This document shows positions 8,242 through 17,257 of a stretch of DNA of 64,000 nt, one piece after another. Made by a program: the position numbers and the translations under genes. This DNA comes from Streptomyces sp. NBC_01717. GTDB lineage: Bacteria > Actinomycetota > Actinomycetes > Streptomycetales > Streptomycetaceae. Each line of letters begins with the position of its first letter. The first letter of the stretch is position 1. Where the stretch lies: assembly GCF_036248255.1 (NCBI RefSeq), contig NZ_CP109178.1:7879001-7943000 (forward strand), written 5' to 3'. The notes under the pieces were generated by a model. The model was given only the letters and a program-made list of their open reading frames with translations. It had not been told where the DNA came from and did not search any database.

Positions 8242-9409
8242 CTGAACTTGATCGGGTGATGTCGGGCCGTTCGCCTGCCAGCGCCTGAGTCGGGTCGGTA
8301 GTTGTGGTCTGTGAGATACGCGCAGGGCGGCGGCCTGACCGATGCGAAGAGGGCTGCGAGGGAGCGGGTTCGGCTGGAGGCGGTCGGCCTCTTCGAGGGC
8401 AGTGCGAAGAACAGAGAGATCGCGGCTGCGCTTCGAGTGAGTGAGCGGTCTGTGGAGCGCTGGCGTCGGCAGTGGCGGGAGCGGGGCCAGGAGGGTGTCC
8501 GGTCGAAGGGCTCACCTGGGCGTCCGAGACTGTCGAGTGTGCAGATGGCCAGGCTGGAGCGGGAATTGGAGCGTGGCCCGCTCGCTCATGGCTGGGCGGA
8601 CCAGCGGTGGACGTTGGCCCGGGTGAAGACGCTGATCGGACGGTTGTTCCACGTCAGCTACACGGTGGAGGGGACATGGCGGCTGCTCAAGCGCCATGGC
8701 TGGTCCTGGCAGCAGCCGGCCCGGCGGGCGATCGAACGTGACGACGGGGCAGTGGAGTTGTGGAAGAAGGAGGTGTGGCCACAGGTAAAAGCACGGCGGC
8801 GGCCCGCGGAGCCTGGATCGTCTTCGAGGACGAGGCCAGTCAGTCGCTGAAGCCGCCACGCGCAAGGTCCTGGGGCCGCATCGGCCAGACACCCGTCGTC
8901 CGCGTCCGGGGCCGGGGCTCCGGGCGGGTCTCGATGGCGGGAATGACCTGCTTCCGTCCCGGAGAGCGGTCGCGGCTGATCTACAGCTTCCGCGTCCACC
9001 GGGGCCGCAAAGGCGAACCCAAGGGCTTCACCTGGCAGGACTACCGCGACCTCATCGTGCGGGCCCACAACCAGCTCAAAGGCCCCATCGTCCTGGTCTG
9101 GGACAACCTGCGCACCCACCTCATGCCGCAGATGAAGGACTTCATCGCCGCGAACGAGGACTGGCTGACCGTCTTCCACTTCCCTTCCTACGCACCCGAC
9201 CTCAACCCGCAGGAAGGCATCTGGTCACTGGTGAAACGGACCATCGGCAACCTCGCCGCCGCGAACCTCGACCAACTCGCCACTGCCGTGAAACGCAGCC
9301 TCAAGAAGACCCAATACCGACCGCACCTCATCGACGGCTGCCTCATAGGCACCGGCCTGACCATGGACAGCTGACCACGATCAGGCCGACATCACGCATT
9401 CAAGTTCAG
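8242..9409 (+). mobile_element. IS630-family insertion sequence
   Basis: A 1,168-bp element flanked by TA on both sides (8240-8241, 9410-9411), the TA target duplication of IS630/Tc1-mariner elements. The ends are inverted repeats: left CTGAACTTGATCGGGTGATG, right (reverse complement) CTGAACTTGAATGCGTGATG, both followed by TCGG. It carries one transposase split over two frames. It interrupts the NACHT NTPase gene. Confidence 0.92.
8311..9374 (+). CDS. IS630-family transposase (two frames, -1 frameshift)
   Basis: The first frame (GTG 8311 to 8850; an in-frame GTG at 8302 is an alternative) encodes the helix-turn-helix half (NREIAAALRVSERSVERWRR). The second frame (to 9374) encodes the DDE half: Asp in WIVFEDEAS, Asp in VWDNLRTH, Glu in YAPDLNPQEGIW. 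The second frame is -1 relative to the first. An AAAA run at 8787-8790 in GTAAAAGC is the likely slip site and joins QVK to STAAARGAW, a natural IS630 reading. The element may therefore still be active. Confidence 0.85.
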
Positions 9410-9411
9410 TA

Positions 9412-11097
9412 GTGCCAGTCCGATTGAACCTCTCAGGCTTCGACGACCCTCGCATCACCGCCTCGGGCGTCTCGCCCGGCAGGGTTGCCGAGCTCTTCTC
9501 CCGCTGGATCGTCGACGAGATCACTGCCGCCCACCCGCTTTCTCGCCGCAAGGCTCGCGACCTGGTCTGCGAGAAGTGGATTCTCCCGATCCTGGACGGG
9601 TTGGACGAGATGGACCCCGAGGGGACCTTGCCACGCCGGGCCTTGGCAGTGATTCGTGCGCTCAACGACTCTGCCCACGTCGGCAGAGCAACGGTGGTGG
9701 TGACCTGTCGTACCTCCCTGTACGAACGGCTCGCCGCCGTCACCCCGTCCGACGTTCCCGATCTCCGTCCGGGCGAGCTGCCCATACTCCAGAACGCGTC
9801 TGTGGTCCGGCTGGAGCCGCTCGCCGTCGAGCGTGTCCAGCGGCATCTCATCCACCGCTTCGGCCGAGCTCGCATGCCACCCCCTGCGTCTCCTCCCGCC
9901 GACGAAATGGACTGTGAGCCCGCGCCTGCCGCCCCCGCTCGTCGTCTCGTCGTCGCCCCTCGGTGGCAGCCTGTCCTCAGCCACCTCGGCGAACATCCCG
10001 ACAGCCCGTTCAGCACGCTACTTCGCTCACCGCTGTGGCTGTTTGTGACGATCGCTGCCCACCTGAATCAGGGCAGCCCCGCCGAGCTGATCGGCTTGGA
10101 GTCCGCTGTCATCCGAGAACGGATGCTCGCCCGACTGGTGCCGGAGACCGTCGCCCAGCACCGACCGCCTCGAGGAGGTTGGTCGGCGTCAGAGGTTCAC
10201 CAGTACCTGGCAGTATTTGCGGGGCATCTTGCCTACCGGAGGGCGGAAGGCAACGGCCTCTCGACGGGCTTCCGCCCTCATGAACTCTGGCAGCTGGCGG
10301 GAGTCCGTCTCCCTCTGCTGCTTACAGCGCTCGTGAACGGTACCCTGACCGTGCTCCTCTTGTTCGCCGCCTTGGTGGGCTACCACGATGCGACCTCGTA
10401 CTGGATCCCGCCGTTCGCCGCAGGCAAGGCCCTGCTCGTCGGCGGCATGCTCTTTGTGATGTGGGTGTACGTCTACTCGTATCGCTCACCAGGACAATTG
10501 CGGAGCCTCGATACGACGATGCTGCGCACACCGTCGGGAAAACGTCGGCTCCTCGTCTCCTGCGTCTGGCCACTCGCCGGGTTGGGCCTCGGCTACCTGT
10601 TTGGCCTGTGGTTCAGCCAGGGCTACGGCGACCGGGTGGGGCAGGCCTATGGCATCTCCTGGGTGGCCATCGGCTTCATCCTTGCTGTCGAGACCGTGCT
10701 CGCCCACCGCCCGGCCGCGGTCCGCCGCCCCAGCCTCGTGATGTCGCAGGCCCTGTTGTTCCAGTACACCGTGCTCTTCAGCTATGGCCTGTTCTTCGCC
10801 CTCGCTTTCGGCGGAGCCAACTGGGCAGCCTACCCATGGCACCCCACGTCTTTCGTTGACGGGGCATTCCTCGGCAGTTGCATCGGGCTCGCCATCGGTG
10901 TCGGCCGCACCTGCGGTGCCCCCGGTACTCGCTACGCCATCGCGTGGGCCTTGCTCACTGCCCGCAATGTCCTTCCCCGACGGCGTCTCGGCCCCTTCCT
11001 CGACTGGGCCTACCATGCAGGTCTGCTCCGCCTCACGGGCATTGCCGTTCAATTCCGCCACCATGCGTTGCAGGAGTGGTTGGGGTGTAGGCGTTGA
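9412..11097 (+). pseudogene. NACHT NTPase gene, 3' part with six-helix membrane domain
   Basis: The remaining 561 codons of the NACHT gene split by the IS630 element (combined numbering adds 169). Walker B is ILPILDGLDEMD (about 226-237), and a sensor-1-like TCRTSLYERL lies at about 268-277. After a helical linker come about six hydrophobic segments from residue 470 onwards. The last stretch, QFRHHALQEWL, resembles the C-terminal FRH..LQ..L helix of NACHT proteins. A membrane-spanning C-terminal domain suggests that membrane disruption or membrane signalling is the effector step. A GTG at 9412 could start a separate polypeptide, but it would lack the P-loop. Confidence 0.85.
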
Positions 11098-11126
11098 AGC
11101 CGCCCCAGGCTTGCTTCCCGTGACCT

Positions 11127-11667
11127 TCATGTCAAGCGGATCCCGCCGCTGGCAGCACCCCCAGATGGCCACCGCAGTGACACCCGGGACCAGCCAACAG
11201 CACCGACGCAGGGGAAGAGCAGTGCGGCCCACCACCCGTAGGCGACGGCGGTGTGGACGCTGACCTTCCACCAGGCGGTGACGGCCATGGTCAGCAGTAG
11301 GCCGGCGACCAGGGCGAGGACCTCGCGGGGTGCGTCGAGCGCCAAGAGCAGGCCGGTGCCGATGAGGACGGAGCCGAGGGTGACGAACAGTGGTATCCAC
11401 CGCTGGGAGTGGACCTTGAGGTGCTTGTCGGTCCATCGGCCCCGGCGGACGCCGGCGACGATGTAGGCGATCGGCAGGCCGCCGCAGAAGGTGCCGGCGA
11501 GCAGGCCCCAGCCGACCCCGTGGAGGGAGTTGGTGGAGTGCCAGCCGATGACGAGCAGGACGCCGATGACCAGGTTGGCCGGTGCCAGGACCTGTCACGA
11601 GGCGGGCGAAGCGCCGCTCGGCAGGTGCGGCTGCGGTGGGCGGCAGCGGTGCGGTGGTGGCGGTCAT
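11127..11667 (-). pseudogene. PAP2-like membrane phosphatase, frameshifted and truncated
   Basis: Begins MTATTAPLPPTAAAPAERRF, loses frame near 11590 (ARLVT then QVLAPANLV requires a 1-2 bp correction), and continues through hydrophobic stretches to WWKVSVHTAVAYGWWA and VGWSRVSLR. The KxSxHxAV and GWSRVRL elements are typical of PAP2-superfamily phosphatases in actinomycetes. The usual C-terminal catalytic His segment (GDHT..) is missing. It lies just downstream of, and convergent with, the NACHT gene. A smaller remnant of the same family lies on the other side of that module. Confidence 0.6.
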
Positions 11668-11683
11668 GCCGGTATCTCATCGA

Positions 11684-12054
11684 GGTGGGCGCGGAGGAGA
11701 TGGGGCTGCGGCGTGGCGAAGAAGCACGCGGCCAGGAGGACGACCGTGACGACGGGGAAGGCCGGGTGCAGTCTGGAGGCACGTATCCCGGTCTTCGACT
11801 CGGCCATGTCAGCGGAAAGTGAGGACCGAGGCCGCTGCGACGGTTCCGCATATGTGCTTGACCAGGAACGACAGGTTGGTGACGTGCAGGGGCTCGTCGA
11901 CCGCTGACGCGATGGCGACCGGCCGAACCGTCATGGCCAGGGCGAGGGCGGCGAAGGCGAGCCAGAGGCTGAGACGTTCGGGTCTCCGGAAGGCGGAGCG
12001 GGTACGCCAGATGGTGACGGCCCAGAGCAGGACCGCGGGTATCGCGTCGATCAT
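11684..12054 (-). pseudogene. MAB_1171c-like putative transporter, N-terminal remnant
   Basis: Opens MIDAIPAVLLWAVTIWR and continues SLWLAFAALALAMTVRPVAI and NLSFLVKHICGTVAAASVL, the first helices of the MAB_1171c-type membrane proteins common in Streptomyces. It stops at 11809. A second frame (AESKTGIRASRLHPAFPVVT to DEIPA, ending 11684) continues the hydrophobic pattern. Only about 130 residues of a roughly 400-residue family remain. In other Streptomyces such genes often sit beside PAP2-like genes, as here. Confidence 0.45.
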
Positions 12055-12927
12055 CTATCGGGCTTCTCAGGAATCGTTGAGCGCGGCGTTGAGCGGCGCA
12101 GTGTGCTGGGGGCGGCCTGGTCGCTGGTTCCACGCAGTGCAGCACGCGTCGCGATGAGGCCGGTCAGTGTCTCCGCGACCCAAGCCGCCGGGCGCAACGT
12201 GCCCGACTCCTGGACGAACTGTTGGTTCGCCGCACCCGAGCAGTTCCACAGGATGAGCGTGGCACCCGCCTTGTAGTCGGCGCCCGGCACATCGAGGCAC
12301 CGGTCGTGGCTCAGTTCCGTACGGACGGCCTTCGTGCCTGCGTCGTACCACCAGCCCTGGTTGCGGCCGCCGTGGCAGTCCCAGCCCGCGATCTTCGTGT
12401 TGTTGCGGGTTACCGACGCGGGGACGTCGACACACGTGCCGGTGGCCTCGTTCTTCAGGGGCTTGAAGACCGAGTCCCAGGCGGCAGGCTCCAGGACCGG
12501 CTTTCCGGTGCTCGCCGGGTCGGCGCAGCTCGCCTCGCGCAGACCGGAGTTGTAGATCTGGGTCAGGCAGGAGGCGAAGGCGGCGTGCCCGCGCGCGTTG
12601 GGGTGGAAGGACTGCCGGACGGAGTTGGAGTCCGGCGGGAAGTGCGACAGGTCGATGTAGAGGCCGCGGGCCCAGGTGTCCTCCATGCAGACCTCGTGGC
12701 CGTGGAAGAGCCGGGAGTTGTCGAGGTAGACGGCCCCGGTGTCGGCGGCGGCCTTGCGCATTCCGCGCTCGAACGCGGGGACGGCGACGTTACGGCCCCA
12801 GGCGGCGTCGGAGTCGTAACCCGCGCAGCCACCCGGGATCTTGCCGGGGAAGTTCGGGTTGTCGTTGAAGGCGGGGCCGATCGGGCTGGGGTAGCCCATC
12901 ACCACAAGCTTGTAGTCGCCACTGGCG
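12051..12927 (-). pseudogene. SGNH-type hydrolase with ricin-B lectin domain, 3' part
   Basis: This frame reads SGDYKLVVMGYPSPIGPAFN, then the family's C-terminal catalytic block (LSHFPPDSNSVRQSFHPNARGHAAFA; the His of SFHPN is the usual catalytic base), followed by a ricin-B-like lectin region with CVDVP, NQGWWYD and NQQF elements. A secreted esterase or lipase acting on a polysaccharide-associated ester would be expected. The 5' part is separated by the IS3 element at 12928-14200. The N-terminal GDS catalytic block is not present on the other side either, so the gene is dead. Confidence 0.8.
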
Positions 12928-14200
12928 TAAGGGTCTGATGCACGATCGGGTGACATATGAACTGGCTTGCCCTGTAGGGCGGGTGGGAAGGATGTCGCTG
13001 TGCCCAAGCCTTATCCGGAAGAGTTCCGCCAGGATGTCGTGCGGGTCGCGAGGAACCGCGGCCCGGGCGTGACGATCGAGCAGGTGGCCGCCGACTTCGG
13101 GGTTCACGCGATGACGCTGTGGAAGTGGATGCGCCGCGCGGACATCGACGACGGGACAAAGCCCGGAACGTCCGGCCAGCAGAACGCCGAACTACGGGAG
13201 GCACGTCGGCGGATCAAGCTGTTGGAGCAGGAGAACGAGGTCCTGCGCCGGGCCGCGGCCTACCTGTCCCAGGCGAATCTCCCGGGAAAAGGATCTACCC
13301 GCTCGTGAAAGAGCTGGCCGGTGACGGTGTTCCCGTCACGGTGACGTGCCGGGTTCTGAAGCTCGCCAGGCAGCCCTACTACCGCTGGCTCGACCGACCG
13401 GTGACCGATTCCGAGTTCGAGCAGGCTGCTCGCGCGAACGCATTGTTCGACGCTCACCGCGAGGACCCGGAGTTCGGCTACCGGTTCCTGGCCGACAAAG
13501 CCCGCAGCGTGGGATCTGGCATGTCCGACCGGACCGCGTGGCGGATCTGCCGGGACAACCGCTGGTGGAGCGTCTTCGGGAAGAAGCGCGGGCGGACCAG
13601 GAAGGCGGGCCCGCCGGTGCACGACGACCTCGTCCGCCGTGACTTCACGACGGACGGCCCGAACCGGCTGTGGCTCACCGACATTACCGAACATGACACC
13701 AGCGAAGGGAAGTTGTATCTCTGCGCGATTAAGGACGTCTTCAGTAAGAGGATCGTGGGCTACTCCATCGACGATCGGATGAAGTCCCGACTGGCCGTCG
13801 CAGCCCTGGACAGCGCCGTGGCCCGCCGCGACAACGTCGCCGGGTGCATTCTCCACAGCGATCGCGGATCGCAGTTCCGGTCAAGGAAGTTCGTCCGGGC
13901 GCTCGCCGGCCACCAGATGGCTGGTTCGATAGGGAGGGTCGGGGCGGCGGGCGACAACGCGGCCATGGAGTCGTTCTTCAGCCTGCTGCAGAAGAACGTC
14001 CTCGACCGCCGACAGTGGGCCACCCGTGAGGAACTGCGGATCGCGATCGTGACCTGGATCGAGAGGACCTACCACCGACGCCGCAGACAAGCCTCGCTCG
14101 GCCGGCTGACCCCCGTCGAGTTCGAGATCGTCATGACCACACCGGCCCTCCGGGCCGCGTGACCACACCTGTCACCCAACCCTGCATCAGACCCTAACCG
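12928..14200 (+). mobile_element. IS3-family insertion sequence
   Basis: About 1,273 bp flanked by GGCG on both sides (12924-12927 and 14201-14204), a likely 4-bp target duplication. The ends are inverted repeats sharing AGGGTCTGATGCA and GGGTGACA. Removing the element plus one GGCG joins ..NVMSDA to SGDYKLVV in frame in the SGNH hydrolase gene, which confirms the boundaries to within a base or two. Confidence 0.88.
13000..14162 (+). CDS. IS3-family transposase OrfAB (-1 frameshift)
   Basis: OrfA (GTG 13000 to 13308, 102 aa) has the helix-turn-helix GVTIEQVAADFGVHAMTLWK and a leucine-zipper-like KLLEQENEVLRRAAAYL. OrfB lies in the -1 frame to 14162 and carries the DDE core: Asp in WLTDITEH, Asp in LHSDRGSQF, Glu in NAAMESFF. 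An AAAA slip site at 13287-13290 (GGGAAAAGG) joins NLPGK to RIYPLVKELAGDG, the normal IS3 junction. Both frames look intact, so the transposase may be functional. Confidence 0.9.
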
Positions 14201-14420
14201 GCGTCTGACATGACGTTCTGCAGGTCGCGTACGGTCTTCTCGACCTTGGGGACGAGCCCGTCGACCCGAGCCTGCCAGCCGCCCTCGTACGTCGGCCGGC
14301 ACGCACCCTGGAGGAGCACCCAGCGCTCCACGCAGTCCGTCATCACCGGGCGGCTCCAGATCCTGCCGAACCCCGGCTGACCAGCAGACTCAACCGTCCC
14401 GACGAGCCTGGACAACCCCA
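14201..14420 (-). pseudogene. SGNH hydrolase gene, 5' remnant beyond the IS3 element
   Basis: The minus-strand frame gives PGFGRIWSRPVMTDCVERW, CRPTYEGGWQARVDGLVPKV and EKTVRDLQNVMSDA, which continues directly into SGDYKLVV across the IS3 element. Upstream of about 14420 the homology fades and no GDSY-type N-terminus or signal peptide is found. The gene was therefore truncated at its 5' end as well as split. Confidence 0.65.
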
Positions 14421-14639
14421 CCGGAACCGTGGAACCCGGGGCCCACTCGACGCTACAGCCGGGCCGTCTACCTGCCCGGATCCCGAAACCACCATCAGTC
14501 ACACCACAAGGGGTTCGTGGGCAAGCTGACGGACCCTCATGAACGATTGAGGTTAGCCTGCCCGCCGGCGAACCCCCGTCAGCTTGTGCCGACGGGGTTC
14601 TGCGTGTGGCGATGGGCCGCACCGTACGGTGTTCCACTA

Positions 14640-14684
14640 CACGATGAAGCCCCGCCATGCTCCTGTTGGCGGGGCTTCATCGTG
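14640..14684. terminator. strong hairpin, likely bidirectional terminator
   Basis: CACGATGAAGCCCCGCCA (14640-14657) pairs perfectly with TGGCGGGGCTTCATCGTG (14667-14684) over 18 bp with a 9-nt loop. The 553-bp repeat starts inside the right arm (14678), so the second copy at 51313 lacks this hairpin. Confidence 0.75.
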
Positions 14685-15230
14685 TGCGGCACGGAGCAGC
14701 CCTGGGCTTCCTGTTCGTCACCCGCTTTGCTCTGCCGTACTGCTCTGCGGCTAGTTTGTGTGAGGACAGGTACGCAGGCCCGTGGTGGCAGAGGTGCACG
14801 GGGGACGGGAGGTCGGGAAGAGTGTCGCTGCGCGGAGGTGATCCAGCCGAGATCGGCGGTTATCCACTTGAGGCGCGGCTCGGCTCGGGTGGCATGGGCA
14901 CGGTCTTTCTGGCCCGAACGAGTTCGGGGCGACCTGTCGCGATCAAACTGATCCACCAGCAGTTCGCGGCGGACGACGAGTTCCGCATCCGTTTCCGACA
15001 GGAGGTGGCGGCGGCGAGGCGGGTGAGCGGCGCGTTCACCGCCGCCGTGGTCGACGCTGCCCCTGAGGCCGAGCAGCCGTGGATGGCGACGACCTATATC
15101 GAGGGGCACACGCTCGCCCAGCACATCACCACGAAGGGCCCGCTGAACGGAGCGGAGCTGAGAAGGCTTGCCATCGGGCTGGCGGAGGCGCTGCGCGACA
15201 TCCACCGGGTGGGGGTCGTCCACCGTGACC
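14678..15230. repeat. 553-bp direct repeat, left copy
   Basis: Matches 51313-51865 (same orientation, offset 36,635) with two mismatches seen by eye (gaacgag/gtacgag near 14910 and CCGGGT/CCGCGT near 15207). It covers the upstream region and first ~136 codons of a Ser/Thr kinase gene. The right edge ends within the HRD catalytic motif and abuts the iolD stump. Confidence 0.9.
14822..15230 (+). pseudogene. Ser/Thr kinase gene, 5' fragment
   Basis: Encodes the kinase N-lobe and part of the C-lobe (GSGGMGTVFLAR glycine loop, VAIKLI lysine) up to VVHRD, then runs out of homology at 15230. The aspartate of HRD is present, but DLKPSN, DFG and everything after are missing. Upstream signals, including the GGGAGG ribosome site, are retained, so a truncated N-lobe peptide might be made. 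Confidence 0.85.
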
Positions 15231-15358
15231 GCCGTCACTGTAGGAGCGGCTTCCGGCATCAGCGGCTGCCGGCGGCCGTCCCGCTCGGTGTGCTGGGCGG
15301 CGAGGAAGCGGACCAGCGCCTGGGCGACGGTCAGTCGGATCACGGGCTTGTCGGTCAT
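15231..15358 (-). pseudogene. iolD: iolD stump (trihydroxycyclohexanedione hydrolase)
   Basis: Starts at ATG 15358, 3 bp past the stop of iolB, with MTDKPVIRLTVAQALVRFLA followed by AQHTERDGRRQPL, the conserved IolD N-terminus. After about 33 codons homology is lost and the frame runs into the duplicated kinase fragment. IolD is a roughly 640-residue ThDP enzyme, so about 95% is missing. It was the last gene of the iol/mannosidase operon. Confidence 0.8.
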
Positions 15359-15361
15359 GCC

Positions 15362-16243
15362 TTAAGCCTCCGGGGCTTCGTAGAACGGCAGCCGCGGGTC
15401 CACCGGGGTGTCCGGCCAGGTGCCGCGGATCCAGGTCTGGTCGGGATGGTCGCAGATCAGCCAGCTGCGCTCAGGGCCCGGGCCCGCCATCACGTTCAGG
15501 TAGTACAGGTCATGGCCCGGCGCGGCCATCGAAGGGCCGTGCCAGCCGTCCGGTATCAGCACCGCGTCGCCGCTGCGCACCTCCGCCAGCACATCGGTGT
15601 TCCGGCCGCGGCCGGACGGGCTGACACGCTGGTAGCCAAGGCCGGGGCTGCCGTTGTGGGCGGCGGTCTCGAAGTAGTAGATCTCCTCCAGCCGGGACTC
15701 CTCGCCCGGCCGGTGTTCGTCGTGCTTGTGCGCCGGATACGACGACCAGTTGCCGCCGGGCGTCAGCACCTCCACGGCGATCAGCCGGTCAGTTTCGAAC
15801 ACCCCGGCCGCCGCGAAGTTGTTGACCTGACGCGAGCAGGAGCCGCTGCCGCGCAGCTCCACAGGAACGCTGGACGCGGGCCTGTAGCGAGCAGGCAGCC
15901 GGCGTTCGCAGCGGGCGCCGGTCAGAGCGAAGCGGCCGCCGGCTTCCGTCCGTACCGTCACCGAAGCGTCACGCGGCACATAGGCGAAGTCGCTGATGCC
16001 GCTGAAGACGTCCTTGCGGCCCTGGATGTCGAACTCGGCGTCGTCGCAGGTCACCGTGCAGGCGCCGGAGAGCGGCAGAACGAACCACTCGCTGTCGCCG
16101 GTGGCGAACGTGTGCTCGGTGGCGGGCGCCAGCCCAAGCACCCGCAGCGAGGAGTGCTCCCAGCCCGCGCGCTGTGGGCTGATGTCCATCAGATACGGTC
16201 CGCGCGCCGCGCTTCCCGCCGGAACATATGGATCCAGCGTCAT
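15362..16243 (-). CDS. iolB: 5-deoxy-glucuronate isomerase
   Basis: A 293-aa IolB, full length for this cupin family. It converts 5-deoxy-D-glucuronate to 2-deoxy-5-keto-D-gluconate in myo-inositol breakdown. The ATG at 16243 has a GAGAGG ribosome site, and MTLDPYVPAGSAARGPYLMD is a normal IolB opening. The metal-site motif KHDEHRPGEESRLEEIYYFE is visible in the second cupin half, as is the final GTWPDTPVDPRLPFY block. It lies 29 bp after the aldolase-like gene in the inositol operon. Confidence 0.93.
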   Translation of the reverse strand: MTLDPYVPAGSAARGPYLMDISPQRAGWEHSSLRVLGLAPATEHTFATGDSEWFVLPLSGACTVTCDDAEFDIQGRKDVFSGISDFAYVPRDASVTVRTEAGGRFALTGARCERRLPARYRPASSVPVELRGSGSCSRQVNNFAAAGVFETDRLIAVEVLTPGGNWSSYPAHKHDEHRPGEESRLEEIYYFETAAHNGSPGLGYQRVSPSGRGRNTDVLAEVRSGDAVLIPDGWHGPSMAAPGHDLYYLNVMAGPGPERSWLICDHPDQTWIRGTWPDTPVDPRLPFYEAPEA

Positions 16244-16272
16244 GTTGTCAGCCTCTCTTGGTCCTGATCCGG

Positions 16273-17193
16273 TCAAAGCAGCCCGACGGCCGTGTCGACC
16301 GCCGCCGCCACGTCGCCGTCCGGCGGATAGAGCAGGGAGCGGCCCACGACCAGTCCGCGCACGGTGGGCAGCGAAAGCGCCCTGCGCCACTTCTCGTAGG
16401 TGGCGTCCTGTTCCCTGCTGACCTCGCCGCCCAGCACCACAGCGGGCAGTGTGGAGCTCTCCACCGCCTCGGCCATGTCGTCAAGATCGGCGGTGACCGG
16501 CAGCTTCAGCCAGGTGTAGGCCGAGGTGCCGCCAAGGCCGGAGGCCACCGCGATCGCGGTGGCGACGGCCTCGCCGCTGAGGTCGTTGCACACCCGGCCG
16601 TCCACGCGCCGCGAGATGAATGGCTCGACGAAGACCGGCAGCCGCCGCTCCGCCATCTCGTCGATCGCCCGAGCCGCCGACTCCATGGTCGCCAGCGAGC
16701 CGGTGTCGTCGTAGTCGATCCGCAGCAGCAGCTTGCCGCCGTCGAAGCGGTGCCGCTCGATGTCCTGCGGGCGATAGCCGGTGAACCGGTCGTCCAGCTC
16801 GAAGGACGAGCCGGCCAGCCCGCCCCGGTTCATCGAGCACAGCACCACCTTGTTGTCGAGGGCGCCCAGCAGGAGCAGGTCGTCAAGGATGTCGGCGGTG
16901 GCGAGCACGCCGTCCACGCCCGGCCGGGACAGGGCGATGGTGAGGCGGTCGAGCAGCTCGTTGCGGTTGGCCATGGCGAGCCGCTGTCCCCCGACGGCGA
17001 GGGCTCCGCGCGCCGGATGGTCGGCCGCGACGATCATCAGTCGTCCGCCGTCGCCCACCAGCGGGCGGCGGACCCGCCGGGCGGCGGCCTCGGCGATTGC
17101 TTCGGGGTGGCTCGATCGCACGGCGGTGAGGTCGGAGATAGTGAGGCTCAACTGAGAGTTTCTCTTTCTGACTTGCTGTGCTGAAGGAGTCAT
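16273..17193 (-). CDS. Cgl0159-type (beta/alpha)8-barrel, IolJ-like aldolase
   Basis: About 306 aa, of the Cgl0159 (beta/alpha)8-fold group found in actinobacterial iol loci. Its position between iolC and iolB suggests it cleaves 2-deoxy-5-keto-gluconate 6-phosphate (the IolJ step); this is inference. Visible barrel segments include RLMIVAADHPARGAL, DGVLATADILDDLLLLGAL, RIDYDDTGS and LKLPVTADLDDM. The start is uncertain. ATG 17193 lacks a clear ribosome site, and TTG 17151 (LSLTISDLTAV) would match the likely family N-terminus. Confidence 0.8.
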   Translation of the reverse strand: MTPSAQQVRKRNSQLSLTISDLTAVRSSHPEAIAEAAARRVRRPLVGDGGRLMIVAADHPARGALAVGGQRLAMANRNELLDRLTIALSRPGVDGVLATADILDDLLLLGALDNKVVLCSMNRGGLAGSSFELDDRFTGYRPQDIERHRFDGGKLLLRIDYDDTGSLATMESAARAIDEMAERRLPVFVEPFISRRVDGRVCNDLSGEAVATAIAVASGLGGTSAYTWLKLPVTADLDDMAEAVESSTLPAVVLGGEVSREQDATYEKWRRALSLPTVRGLVVGRSLLYPPDGDVAAAVDTAVGLL

Positions 17194-17257
17194 CTGCCTA
17201 CGCGCTGCCGCAACCGCCTTGCTCCCATGGAGGTCTGGGGGCGGAGCCAAGGAGCTT

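Noticed and set aside
9412..11097. The 3' NACHT part as an independent gene with its own GTG start
   Set aside because: The GTG is simply the codon after the IS630 target TA and lacks a ribosome site. The product would have Walker B but no P-loop.
14570..14599. Hairpin AACCCCCGTC..GACGGGGTT as a riboswitch or small RNA
   Set aside because: It is probably another terminator-like structure in the same gene-free gap as the stronger hairpin at 14640. No known riboswitch core was recognised.
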